Positions 29,100-36,875 of a stretch of 64,000 bases of DNA are shown here, piece by piece. Origin of the DNA: DATBLE01 sp963841405 (lineage in GTDB: Bacteria > Actinomycetota > Thermoleophilia > Gaiellales > Gaiellaceae). The number at the start of each line of letters is the position of its first letter. Within the stretch, counting starts at the first letter, position 1. Both the position numbers and the translations under genes were made by a program. Under the pieces are notes generated by a model. The model was not told where the DNA came from and searched no databases. It worked only from the letters and a program-made list of their open reading frames with translations. The stretch is taken from the NCBI GenBank assembly GCA_963841405.1, contig CAWJCM010000003.1, positions 124,001-188,000 of the forward strand, in the 5' to 3' direction.

Positions 29100-30479
29100 C
29101 TACTGCAGTCCCTGCGCCTTCCACTTGGAGTAGATCTTCGTGAACTGCCCCTGCATCGAGCGGGCCGCCTCCTCCGCCGTCATCTTGCCCTGCGCGACTT
29201 GGGCGAACATCTGCGGGATCAGGAACTGGTTGAAGATGTCCCCGACCGCTGCGTTCGCGAAGCCCGGGTAGCCCACGTTGGTCGTGTACTTCTGCGCGAT
29301 CGTCGTCAGGATCGTGTACTTGCCGAGCGGCTTGTGCTTGTCCGCCGCGGCCAGCTTGTTGATCGCTTTGAACCCGCCCTTGACCGCGTTCGTCCAGGCG
29401 GGGAAGTTGTAGAACTTGGACTGGATGAAGTGCTGGCGGTAGGCCAGCTGCTGGTCGACCAGGTACTGCTTCGCCGCCGGGATGTTCTTGGCGAACTTCC
29501 AGATGAAGTAGATGCCCATCACGTGCTCGTTGCCGAGCGCCCGCACGTCACCGCGCGGGATCGGGCGGAGCCAGGTGTCGTCGGACAGCTGCGTGTTGCC
29601 GGAGTCCTCGGCCGAGCGCGCGATCGAGATCGCGTTCACGGCGAGCGACAGACGGCCGGCGAGGAACGCCTGGTTGTTGGACGCGGCCGTCCAGGCGAAC
29701 ACCTCGTCCGACTCGCCCTGCTGATAGATCTCCTTCATCACCTTCAGGGCGGCGATCGTGCCCTTCGTGTTGATGTTCGGACGGCCGTCGGCCGTCTGGA
29801 GCGCGCCGCCGTAGCAGTACAGCAGCGACATCAGGAACATGTTCGAGTCGAGCTCGTTCGACATGCCGAGCCCGACCGGGTGCCCGGCCTGCTTGAGCTT
29901 CGCCGCGGCCTTGCGGACGTTGTCCCACGTGCTCGGCGCGACGCCGGCGTTGAACCAGAAGCTCTTCCGGTAGTGGATCGGGTCGGGGACGTAGTTGTCC
30001 GGGAAGCCGAAGTAGCGCTTCGTCCTCGGGTTGTACGTCGACTTGTAGGCGACGTCCGACATCTTCCCGAGCTTCTTCGTCACCTCCTGGACGAGGTCGT
30101 TCACCGGCACCACCTGCTTCTCCAGCGCCGAGGGCGGGAAGAGGAACTGGACGAGGTCGTGCCCGCTCTTCGCCGCCACCTCCGAGGCGGCCGAGGCCGG
30201 CAGCAGTGCGTTGTTGATGTGGTCGACATGGACCTGCACGTCGTTCTTCTCCCCCCACGCCTTCACGTAGGTGTTGTCGAACCACGTGTCGTACGCCGGC
30301 ACGAAGTGCGCCCACTGGAGGATCTTCAGGTCCCCCTTGAGCTGCTTGTGCTGGTACCTGAGCGGGCCGGCGAAGCCGTACGAGCGCTCGGCCAGCCCGC
30401 CGAACATGCTGACCGCGAACGCGCCGGCGGCGCCTCGCTTGACCAGCTCCTCCCTGGTCAGGCCGGACCTCTCTGCCAT
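29100..30479 (-). CDS. ABC transporter sugar-binding protein (family 1)
   Basis: A 459-residue extracellular solute-binding protein of the sugar type. Its N-terminus (LTREELVKRGAAGAFAVSMF) looks like a degenerate twin-arginine signal, and no lipobox is present. Family segments include LKILQWAHFVPAYDTWFDNT and YFGFPDNYVPDPIHYRKSFW. It is the last gene of the minus-strand run of two permeases and binding protein, 40 bases after the second permease. A GGAGGGGAG ribosome site directly precedes the ATG. Substrate not predictable, though the class binds mono- or oligosaccharides or glycerol phosphodiesters. Confidence 0.88.
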   Translation of the reverse strand: MAERSGLTREELVKRGAAGAFAVSMFGGLAERSYGFAGPLRYQHKQLKGDLKILQWAHFVPAYDTWFDNTYVKAWGEKNDVQVHVDHINNALLPASAASEVAAKSGHDLVQFLFPPSALEKQVVPVNDLVQEVTKKLGKMSDVAYKSTYNPRTKRYFGFPDNYVPDPIHYRKSFWFNAGVAPSTWDNVRKAAAKLKQAGHPVGLGMSNELDSNMFLMSLLYCYGGALQTADGRPNINTKGTIAALKVMKEIYQQGESDEVFAWTAASNNQAFLAGRLSLAVNAISIARSAEDSGNTQLSDDTWLRPIPRGDVRALGNEHVMGIYFIWKFAKNIPAAKQYLVDQQLAYRQHFIQSKFYNFPAWTNAVKGGFKAINKLAAADKHKPLGKYTILTTIAQKYTTNVGYPGFANAAVGDIFNQFLIPQMFAQVAQGKMTAEEAARSMQGQFTKIYSKWKAQGLQ

Positions 30480-30500
30480 CTCTCCCCTCCTTTCGGGTCT

Positions 30501-30512
30501 CCCCTTTCGGGG
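30501..30512 (-). repeat. GNRA-type mini-hairpin before the binding-protein gene
   Basis: On the minus strand CCCC-GAAA-GGGG forms a 4-bp stem with a GAAA tetraloop, followed by a second CCC-GAAA-GG motif that runs into the ribosome site of the sugar-binding protein gene. It may tune translation of the third cistron. Confidence 0.35.
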
Positions 30513-30519
30513 TCGATGC

Positions 30520-31395
30520 TCACCGGAACGCTCCGCCGGTGAAGCCCTTGATGAACCGGTCGAGGAACGCGTTGTAGAGCAGGGCCAGCGGGATGCTCGG
30601 GATCAGCACCGCCGCCATCAGGGACTGCCAGAAGAAGACGTCGCCGCGGATCAGCTCGTTCGGGACGCCGGCCGAGATCGTCCGCTCGCCCGTCGACGAC
30701 GTGAAGGTGAACGCGTAGATGAACTCGTTCACGCAGAGCGAGAACGCGAAGATCACCACGGTGAGGATTCCCGGGAGCGAGACGGGAAAAACGATCCGCC
30801 GCAGGGCCCGCAGCCGCGAGCAGCCATCGACCAGCGCCGCGTCCTCCAGTTCCTGGGGAATCGTCTTGAAGAAGCCCATCAAGAGCCAGGTCGCGAACGG
30901 CACCGTGAACGACGGGTAGACGAGGATCAGCGCCCACAGGCTGTCGCGCAGCCCGAGCTCGGCGACCAGCCGCGAGAGCGGCAGGAACAGGAGCGTCGGC
31001 GGGACGAGGTAGACGAGGAAGATCGCCACGCCCGCGCTCTGACCCCAGCTGCCGGACAGGCGGGCGAGCGCGTAGCCTGCCGGCAGCGCCAGTACGAGCG
31101 TGATTGCCACCACTGCGACGCCGACGATCGCGGTGTTCACGAGCCAGGTGCCGTACTCGGTGTGCTTGAACAGGAACGAGACGTGGTGGAACGTCATGTA
31201 GTTCCAGAAGTCCCAGTGCGCGTGCCCCGACCCGTCGTTGTAGAGGTACGGGTTGCTCTGCGCGTTGTAGAGGTCGCGGTCCTTCTTGAACGTCGTCGTC
31301 AGCGCCCAGTAGAACGGGAACGCGAGCACGATCACGAACGGCGCCAGCACGACATACGTGCCGGCCTTCTGCCGCATCGCCCGGATCACCTCCAT
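30520..31395 (-). CDS. sugar ABC transporter permease (MalG/UgpE type)
   Basis: A 291-residue permease with six membrane helices. It has the MalG-type entry (YVVLAPFVIVLAFPFYWALTT in family position) and the EAA loop IPQELEDAALVDGCSRLRAL. The C-terminal end is FLDRFIKGFTGGAFR; G-x-x-x-G-A-x-(K/R) ends are common in this class. The ATG at 31395 shares its A with the upstream stop (TGATG), so the two permeases are translationally coupled and likely form the membrane heterodimer. Confidence 0.92.
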   Translation of the reverse strand: MEVIRAMRQKAGTYVVLAPFVIVLAFPFYWALTTTFKKDRDLYNAQSNPYLYNDGSGHAHWDFWNYMTFHHVSFLFKHTEYGTWLVNTAIVGVAVVAITLVLALPAGYALARLSGSWGQSAGVAIFLVYLVPPTLLFLPLSRLVAELGLRDSLWALILVYPSFTVPFATWLLMGFFKTIPQELEDAALVDGCSRLRALRRIVFPVSLPGILTVVIFAFSLCVNEFIYAFTFTSSTGERTISAGVPNELIRGDVFFWQSLMAAVLIPSIPLALLYNAFLDRFIKGFTGGAFR

Positions 31396-32366
31396 CACGA
31401 CACCTGAGCCCGGCGCGCGAAGAACAGCATCAGGATGGTGACGGCGAGCAGCAGCGGGAACAGGTAGAGCGAGATCGCCGCGCCCGCGCCGACTCGGGTC
31501 GACTCGATCCCGATCGACTCCGACCAGGTGGTCAGCACCTGCGTCGAGTTGAAGGGCCCGCCGCGGGTCAGGATCCACACGACTGCGAAGTCGGCGGCCG
31601 TGAACACGATCCCGAACAGAACCGCGACGAGCGCGATCGGCAGCTGCAACGGCAGGTCGACGTACCAGAGCTTCTTCAGCGCGGTCGCTCCGTCGATGCG
31701 GGCGGCGTCGTCGACCTCGCTCGGGATCGACGCGCGGCCGGCGATGAAGATGATCACCGCGAACGGCAGGATCCGCCACGCCTGGACGACGATGATCGAG
31801 AACATCGCCAGCTTCGGGTGGCCGAGCCAGGGCGGCGGGTTGGCGGCGCTACAGCCGTGGACGCCGAACGCGCCGCAGACCGCGCCCAGCAGGTGCATCT
31901 TCCCGAGCGTCCAGCTGAGCACGCTGAGCAGCGAGTCGAGGATCCACAGCCAGGCGATCGTCACCAGCGCGACCGGTGCCGCCCAGGGCAGGATCACGAG
32001 CAGCCGGACGAACCACTTGCCGCGGAAGTCGCGGACGAGGTGGTGCGAGAGGATCGCCGCGCCGACGACCACGATCGCCTGCGACGCGAGCGTGATGATC
32101 AGCGTGTTCTCGAGCGCGTTGCGGAAGTTCTGGTCGTGCCACGCGTCGGTGAAGTTCTGGAAGCCGATGAAGTGCCCGGACAGCGACCCGCCGCTCGCGT
32201 CGGTCAGGCTCAGATAGATCGCCCAGACCAGCGGCACGCCGACGACCACGACGCAGAAGATCACCGCGGGTGCGATCAGCAGGGGCGCCAGCACCCGGTT
32301 CTGTTCGAGCAGATGCCTCCGGCTCGTCCGGCTCGTGCGAGCGAGGCCCCCCGCCGCAGCTGCCAC
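31395..32366 (-). CDS. sugar ABC transporter permease (MalF/UgpA type)
   Basis: A 323-residue permease with six membrane helices and the EAA motif SEVDDAARIDGATALKKLWY. A short N-terminal cytoplasmic segment (about 25 residues) precedes the first helix (VLAPLLIAPAVIFCVVVVGV). One outer loop (about 165-190) contains a Cys pair around CGAFGVHGC. It is the first gene of the minus-strand run, with GTG at 32366, divergent from the ATPase gene across an 88-base spacer. Confidence 0.92.
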   Translation of the reverse strand: MAAAAGGLARTSRTSRRHLLEQNRVLAPLLIAPAVIFCVVVVGVPLVWAIYLSLTDASGGSLSGHFIGFQNFTDAWHDQNFRNALENTLIITLASQAIVVVGAAILSHHLVRDFRGKWFVRLLVILPWAAPVALVTIAWLWILDSLLSVLSWTLGKMHLLGAVCGAFGVHGCSAANPPPWLGHPKLAMFSIIVVQAWRILPFAVIIFIAGRASIPSEVDDAARIDGATALKKLWYVDLPLQLPIALVAVLFGIVFTAADFAVVWILTRGGPFNSTQVLTTWSESIGIESTRVGAGAAISLYLFPLLLAVTILMLFFARRAQVS

Positions 32367-32454
32367 GGCTTTGGATCGTAATACGAACGGCCGGATTCGG
32401 GGAAGAACGTCCCCGGCGCGGTCGTGGTTTAGATTCCGGGCGAAGGGAGCGCGT
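32367..32454. promoter_or_regulatory. divergent promoter region of the sugar transporter
   Basis: This 88-base spacer must serve both directions. On the minus strand TATTAC (32378-32383) lies 11 bases before the permease GTG and could be a -10 for a nearly leaderless transcript. On the plus strand TAGATT (32430-32435) precedes the AAGGGAG ribosome site (32443-32449) of the ATPase gene. No convincing -35 boxes or repressor palindrome are visible. Confidence 0.35.
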
Positions 32455-33648
32455 GTGGCAGAGATCGGGCTCGAGAAGGTGACGAAGGTCTACGCGGACG
32501 GGACGAAGGCAGTCTCGGCGCTCGACCTGGAGATCGCCGACGGCGAGTTCGTCGTCTTCGTCGGCCCGTCGGGGTGCGGCAAGACCACGGCGCTGCGCAT
32601 GATCGCCGGGCTGGAGCCGATCACGGACGGCTCGGTGCGGATCGGGGACGAGGTGGTGAACACGCTCCCGCCCAAGGACCGCGACGTCGCGATGGTCTTC
32701 CAGAACTACGCGCTCTACCCGCACATGAGCGCCTACGACAACATGGCGTTCGCGCTGAAGATGCGCGGGATCGAGAAGGCGGAGATCGAGCGGCGCGTGA
32801 CCTCGGCCGCCGACACGCTCGGTCTCTCGGAGGTGCTGAAGAAGAAGCCGCGCACGCTCTCCGGCGGGCAGCGGCAGCGCGTGGCGATGGGGCGCGCGAT
32901 CGTGCGCGAGCCGCAGGCGTTCCTGATGGACGAGCCGCTGTCGAACCTCGACGCCAAGCTGCGCGTCGAGATGCGCGCCGAGATCCAGCGCATCCAGCGC
33001 GACCTGCGCGTGACCACCATCTACGTCACCCACGACCAGGTCGAGGCGATGACGATGGGCGATCGGGTCTGCGTCATGCGCGGAGGCCTGCTCCAGCAGG
33101 CGGCAGCGCCGCAGGAGCTGTACGACCGCCCCGCCAACCTGTTCGTCGCCGAGTTCATCGGCTCGCCCGCGATGAACCTCGTCGTCTGCGACCTGGCCGC
33201 CGCGAACGGTCGGGTGGAAGCCCGGTTCCGTTCCGGAAGCCTGGCCGTGCCGGATCAGGTCGTCGGCGCCCGGCCGGGGCTGAAGGCCTACGAGGGCAGG
33301 CGAGTCGTGCTCGGCATCCGGCCCGAGGACCTCGACGATGCCTCGCTGGCGCGCTTCGAGAGCTCCACCGTCGTCTCGGTGCGAGTCGACATCCGCGAAG
33401 ACATGGGAGCGGAGGTCTACGCCCATTTCCGGCTCGACGCCGACCCCGTGGAGTCAGAGGAGGTGCTCGAGGCGATGGAGGAGGAGGATGTCCGCGGAGC
33501 CGTGCTCGAGCGGATGCGCCACGGCGTCCCGTTCGTCGCCCGCCTGGAGCGCGGCACCACCGCGCGGGAGGGCGAGCGGCTCGATGTCGCCGTCGACACC
33601 CGTCGCCTCCACTTCTTCGACCCCGAGACTGGGTCCGCGATCTACTAG
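32455..33648 (+). CDS. sugar ABC transporter ATPase (UgpC/MalK/MsmK type)
   Basis: A 397-residue nucleotide-binding subunit. The GTG at 32455 follows AAGGGAG by 5 bases. Walker A GPSGCGKTT, Q-loop MVFQNYALYPHMSAYDN, signature LSGGQRQRVAMGRAI and Walker B FLMDEPLSNLDAKL are all canonical for this class. An OB-fold regulatory domain follows from about residue 240 (VLGIRPEDL). An extra acidic segment (EEVLEAMEEEDVRGAVLERM, about 340-360) lies inside the last part of this domain. It is transcribed away from the two permeases and binding protein it should energise. Such ATPases sometimes serve several importers. Confidence 0.93.
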   Translation: MAEIGLEKVTKVYADGTKAVSALDLEIADGEFVVFVGPSGCGKTTALRMIAGLEPITDGSVRIGDEVVNTLPPKDRDVAMVFQNYALYPHMSAYDNMAFALKMRGIEKAEIERRVTSAADTLGLSEVLKKKPRTLSGGQRQRVAMGRAIVREPQAFLMDEPLSNLDAKLRVEMRAEIQRIQRDLRVTTIYVTHDQVEAMTMGDRVCVMRGGLLQQAAAPQELYDRPANLFVAEFIGSPAMNLVVCDLAAANGRVEARFRSGSLAVPDQVVGARPGLKAYEGRRVVLGIRPEDLDDASLARFESSTVVSVRVDIREDMGAEVYAHFRLDADPVESEEVLEAMEEEDVRGAVLERMRHGVPFVARLERGTTAREGERLDVAVDTRRLHFFDPETGSAIY

Positions 33649-33678
33649 AGGCCCGAACTCGTGCCGAGCCCTGCGCCA

Positions 33679-33771
33679 ATGCTGAGCATTGTCATTCCGC
33701 ACTGGCCGCTGGACGAGGAGACCAACGGACTGCGCGTTCTGGTAGGCGCAGCGCTGACCACTCCCTCGTAG
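33679..33771 (+). pseudogene. possible relic of a family 2 glycosyltransferase
   Basis: A 30-codon frame reads MLSIVIPHWPLDEETNGLRV and then loses sense. The opening S-I-V-I-P is the start of the GT2 nucleotide-binding fold, and IPHWP-like variants occur in that family. No continuation of a GT2 domain (no DDxS or DxD) is found downstream in any plus-strand frame, so if real it is a remnant. Chance resemblance cannot be excluded. Confidence 0.3.
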
Positions 33772-33989
33772 CGTGCACGCCAAAGCCCGATCACGTCGAG
33801 ACAGCCGGCCCGGCTTGTGCGGCAGGCAGGGCGACATGCCTCGGAGCTCACTCGAGTCGTTGCGCGCCGCCGCCGGAGCCGGGCTTCGCCCGGCGGGAGG
33901 CACGCTGCGGAAAGGCAACGGTCGCATCATCCAGCAGCGACCGGCCCAGCTTCGGCAGGCGCATTCGGAGCCGCTCGCAGGGAGGGGGC

Positions 33990-34019
33990 CCAAGGGGGAA
34001 CCCAGGGGTTCCCCCTTGG
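33990..34019 (-). terminator. 14-bp hairpin downstream of osmC
   Basis: CCAAGGGGGAACCC (33990-34003) pairs perfectly with GGGTTCCCCCTTGG (34006-34019) across two bases. It begins 2 bases past the osmC stop. There is no T-run, but the very strong stem at a gene end fits a transcription end or mRNA-stabilising element. It resembles the hairpin at 12469-12497 in sequence and in its AGGGGGC flank. Confidence 0.55.
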
Positions 34020-34021
34020 CG

Positions 34022-34456
34022 CTACGCGAGCTTCGCGTCGAGCGTGATCTCGTCGACACCTGCGAGCGCCTTCGAGACCGGGCAGTTCGCCTTCGCGCCG
34101 TCCGCGGCCGACCGGAACGCGTCCTGGTCGATCCCGGGCACGCGGCCCTCGACTGCGAGGGCGATCTTCGTGATTCCCTCACCGGGCTGGAAGCTGACGG
34201 TAGCCGAGGTGCGCAACTCCTCCGGCGGCGTGCCCGCATTGGCCAGACCGAACGACAGCGCCATCGAGAAGCAGGTCGCGTGGGCGGCGGCGAGCAGCTC
34301 CTCCGGGCTCGTCCGCCCGCTCTCGTCGGGCTCCGAACGTGACGCCCAGGTGACCTCGAGACCGCCGAACGCTCCGCTGCCAGTCGAGTCGATCTGCCCC
34401 GAGCCCTCCGTCAGGCCCCCGTTCCAGGTCACCTCTGCGTGCCGCTCCACCGCCAT
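34022..34456 (-). CDS. OsmC/Ohr family peroxiredoxin-like protein
   Basis: A 144-residue thiol-dependent hydroperoxide reductase. The two conserved redox cysteines are in AAHATCFSMALSFGLA and AKANCPVSKALAGVDEITLD. The start MAVERHAEVTWNGGLTEGSG is typical of the OsmC subgroup. The ATG at 34456 has GAGGAGGAG a few bases upstream. In the family it detoxifies organic hydroperoxides using lipoyl or other thiol donors. It is a single-gene unit between the transporter and DUF1385. Confidence 0.92.
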   Translation of the reverse strand: MAVERHAEVTWNGGLTEGSGQIDSTGSGAFGGLEVTWASRSEPDESGRTSPEELLAAAHATCFSMALSFGLANAGTPPEELRTSATVSFQPGEGITKIALAVEGRVPGIDQDAFRSAADGAKANCPVSKALAGVDEITLDAKLA

Positions 34457-34595
34457 CGCTCCTCCTCGGTCTAGGTGAGCTGACTCTACCGAGGCGGAGT
34501 GGGCCCGCCGGGCGGTGATCGCCCGGAGCATGTTCCCGGATGCCGGCGCGCAGGCGAGGCTCGGCGAAGGGTCGACCTCGTGCCGGGTAGAGGGG

Positions 34596-35510
34596 CTAGG
34601 CCATGACCTCGACCCGTTGCGCGCCGGGAGCGGCGGCGCGCTCGCGGTCCAGCACCTGCTGGAGGGCCCGAATCGAGACCTCGAGCTGGTCGAGGCTCGG
34701 CTGGCGCGTGGTCAGCCGCTGGAGCCAGAGGCCCGGCGCGAGTAGCCAGCGCACGACCCTGTTGTGAGCGTGCTTGCCGGCGAACCGGATGAGCTCGTAG
34801 GCCAGGCCGGCGATCACGGGCAGCAGCAGGATCCGCGTGCCGATCAGCCAGTACCAGACGGGATGGCCGAAGAAGGCGAAGACGAAGATCGCGATCACCA
34901 TCACCCAGAGCAGGAAAGCGGTGCCGCAGCGGACGTGGATCAGACTGTGGCGCTGCACGTTTTCCGGCGTCAGCTCGTCCCCGGCCTCGTAGCAGTTGAT
35001 CGCCTTGTGCTCGGCGGCGTGGTACTGGAAGACCCGCCGCAGGTCGGGAAGAAGTGAGATCAGCGCGAGGTAGGCGACGAACAGGGTCACCCTGATCGCA
35101 CCCTCGACGGCGACGAAGCCGCTCGTGCCGTGTACGGGGAGCCAGTTGGTGATCAGTGCCGGCGAGACCTTGAAGAGCAGGACCGCGAAGCCGATCGCGA
35201 TCGCGAAGGCGAAGATCAGCTGCCCCCGCGAGAGCTCGGTCGGCACGTCGTCCTCGCCCTCGTCCTCCTCCTGGGCCGCGTAGTTGGCCGAGATCGCGAG
35301 TGCACGGAACCCGATCGCGAGCGACTCCCCGAGCGCGATCACGCCGCGGATCACCGGGAGCCGCCAGATCCGCCGCTTTGCCATCGGCGAGGCGATCTCG
35401 TTGACGACCTGCGCGATCTTCCCGTCGGGCTTGCGAACGGCCACCGCCCAGGACGACGGCGAGCGCATCATCACGCCCTCCAGGACGGCCTGGCCGCCGA
35501 TCGCAGTCAT
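34596..35510 (-). CDS. DUF1385 (YqhQ-like) membrane protein
   Basis: A 304-residue protein starting MTAIGGQAVLEGVMMRSPSS, the near-invariant opening of the DUF1385 family. YHAAEHKAINCYEAGDELT and VQRHSLIHVRCGTAFLL are also conserved. It has four to five membrane helices. The function is unknown, and the conserved His/Cys residues suggest metal or redox chemistry. In many Gram-positive genomes it lies beside rpmE and prfA. Here the sugar transporter and osmC separate it from prfA. A hairpin overlaps its start codon. Confidence 0.9.
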   Translation of the reverse strand: MTAIGGQAVLEGVMMRSPSSWAVAVRKPDGKIAQVVNEIASPMAKRRIWRLPVIRGVIALGESLAIGFRALAISANYAAQEEDEGEDDVPTELSRGQLIFAFAIAIGFAVLLFKVSPALITNWLPVHGTSGFVAVEGAIRVTLFVAYLALISLLPDLRRVFQYHAAEHKAINCYEAGDELTPENVQRHSLIHVRCGTAFLLWVMVIAIFVFAFFGHPVWYWLIGTRILLLPVIAGLAYELIRFAGKHAHNRVVRWLLAPGLWLQRLTTRQPSLDQLEVSIRALQQVLDRERAAAPGAQRVEVMA

Positions 35511-35531
35511 TTCCGGCCTTGCCGGAGATGA
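35507..35531 (-). promoter_or_regulatory. hairpin covering the DUF1385 start codon
   Basis: In the minus-strand mRNA TCAT-c-TCCGGC pairs with GCCGGA-a-ATGA around a 3-base loop, giving a 10-bp stem with one internal mismatch. The ATG of the DUF1385 gene lies within the 3' arm. It could reduce translation initiation unless opened. Confidence 0.4.
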
Positions 35532-35633
35532 CTGGCAGAGAGCCTTCTACCTCGCCCGAGCCACAGTTGGAATGACGGGTTGGCGGATGGCACCAGAGCA
35601 GACCACGCCACTTCGGTCATCTACGGTCTCGTG

Positions 35634-35864
35634 CTAGGTCTTCTCGGTCACCGGCCGAGAAGATCTGGCCTTCTCCAGCTTGCGCTGGAAGCGCTCCACG
35701 CGCCCGCCGGTGTCGACCAGCTTCTGCTTGCCGGTGTAGAACGGATGGCAGGCCGAGCAGATCTCGACGTGCAGCTCGGGCTTCGTCGAGCGCGTCTGGA
35801 ACTCGTTCCCGCACGCGCAGCGCACGGTCGCGAGCACGTATTCAGGATGGATCCCGGCCTTCAT
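35634..35864 (-). CDS. rpmE: 50S ribosomal protein L31 (zinc-binding form)
   Basis: A 76-residue ribosomal protein. The pairs Cys16-x-Cys18 (CACGNEF) and Cys36-x2-Cys39 (CSACHPFYTGKQK) show the C+ zinc-binding paralogue rather than the zinc-free stress form. MKAGIHPEYVLATVRCACG is the classic start. The ATG overlaps the stop of the dehydratase gene (ATGA). Confidence 0.96.
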   Translation of the reverse strand: MKAGIHPEYVLATVRCACGNEFQTRSTKPELHVEICSACHPFYTGKQKLVDTGGRVERFQRKLEKARSSRPVTEKT

Positions 35865-36826
35865 CGCGCAGCCAGGATAGCAGAGGCCGTTTCCGGCGCC
35901 ACGTTGCCACCCGAGACTACGGCGACCACCTCCGCACCCCGCTCGAGCGGGACTTTTCCAGCCAGGAGAGCCGCCGTCGCGGCCGCACCGGCGGGCTCGC
36001 AGGCGAGCTTGGCGCGGGTGTGGAGAAACCGGAACGCCTCCTCGATCTCGTCCTCGCTCACGAGCACGACCTCGTCGACGAGCTCGCGGCAGACGGCGAG
36101 CGTGCCCTCTCCCACGAAGGGGACTCCGAGACCGTCGGCGACCGACTTCGGCGTGATCCGCACCACCCGGCCCGCGGCCAGCGCCTCGGTCATCGTGGCC
36201 GCGCCGTCCGGCTCGACACCGATCACCTGCGTTTCGGGGCGGAGCCCCTTGACGGCTGTGGCCACACCGGAGATCAGCCCGCCCCCACCGATCGGGACGA
36301 CGACGGCGGCCGCCCTCGGCACGTCCTCCAATACCTCCAGGCCGAGCGTGCCGTGCCCCGCGTGCAGAACAGGGTCATCGAAGGGGTGGACGAAGACCGC
36401 CCCGGTCTGATCGACGTGCGCGAGCAGCCGCTCGTACGCCTCGGCGGCGTCCTCCGCCTCGAGATCGAGGTCGGCTCCGTAGCCGCGCGTGGCCGCGACC
36501 TTGAGCGGGCTGGCGGTGCGCCACATGAAGACGCGGCAGCCGACGCCTGCGGCGGTGGCGGACCAGGCGACCGCCTGCGCCGCGTTTCCCGCCGACCAGG
36601 TGACGACCCCGCGTCTCCGCTCCTCGGCCGTGAGCGACTCGACCCTGGCGAGCACGCCGCGCGGCTTGAACGAGCCCGTGCGCTGGAAGAGCTCTGCTTT
36701 GAGCTGGACCCGGGCGCCCGTCCGCTCGGACAGCGTGCGCGAGCTCAGCGTCGGCGTGCGCACCAGCCGGTCGGCGGTGCGCTCGCGGGCCCGGAGGACG
36801 TCGTCGAGGGTGGGTGGCGGCAGCAT
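35861..36826 (-). CDS. threonine/serine dehydratase-like PLP enzyme
   Basis: A 321-residue fold-type II PLP enzyme of the catabolic IlvA/TdcB class. The PLP lysine is in RTGSFKPRGV (about residue 53), the phosphate-binding Gly loop is VPIGGGGLISGVA, and the substrate Asn is in TWSAGNAAQAVAW (usually S-x-G-N-H-A-Q; here Asn-Ala-Ala replaces Asn-His-Ala). There is no ACT regulatory domain, which fits a catabolic or racemase-like enzyme making 2-oxobutyrate or pyruvate. It overlaps rpmE and follows the sugar dehydrogenase by 49 bases. Confidence 0.82.
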   Translation of the reverse strand: MLPPPTLDDVLRARERTADRLVRTPTLSSRTLSERTGARVQLKAELFQRTGSFKPRGVLARVESLTAEERRRGVVTWSAGNAAQAVAWSATAAGVGCRVFMWRTASPLKVAATRGYGADLDLEAEDAAEAYERLLAHVDQTGAVFVHPFDDPVLHAGHGTLGLEVLEDVPRAAAVVVPIGGGGLISGVATAVKGLRPETQVIGVEPDGAATMTEALAAGRVVRITPKSVADGLGVPFVGEGTLAVCRELVDEVVLVSEDEIEEAFRFLHTRAKLACEPAGAAATAALLAGKVPLERGAEVVAVVSGGNVAPETASAILAAR

Positions 36827-36875
36827 CGGCCGAGTCTAGGCTTCGAACCCGGGACCGTCCCGTTCCTTGACAGTC

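Larger units (their letters stand above)
33649..34021. other. gene-poor interval after the sugar ATPase gene
   Basis: 373 bases without an intact gene. It contains a perfect 15-bp palindrome CAATGCT-G-AGCATTG (33677-33691) just past the ATPase stop, a frame resembling a glycosyltransferase start (33679-33771), a 7-bp hairpin GCCGGGC-TTC-GCCCGGC (33878-33894) and the 14-bp hairpin at 33990-34019. The mixture suggests decayed sequence plus transcription ends. Confidence 0.5.

Noticed and set aside
33677..33691. The palindrome CAATGCT-G-AGCATTG as an intrinsic terminator for the sugar ATPase gene.
   Set aside because: The stem is only 7 bp and weak in GC, and no T-run follows; it also overlaps the possible glycosyltransferase relic. 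Left as an unexplained palindrome.
36830..36875. A tRNA-like T-arm (GGGTTCGAAGCC on the minus strand) with a nearby CCTT...AAGG stem.
   Set aside because: No acceptor stem, no D arm, the T stem pairs poorly and the putative anticodon loop lacks U33. It is a short intergenic inverted repeat (GGGAC-G-GTCCC) between two genes.
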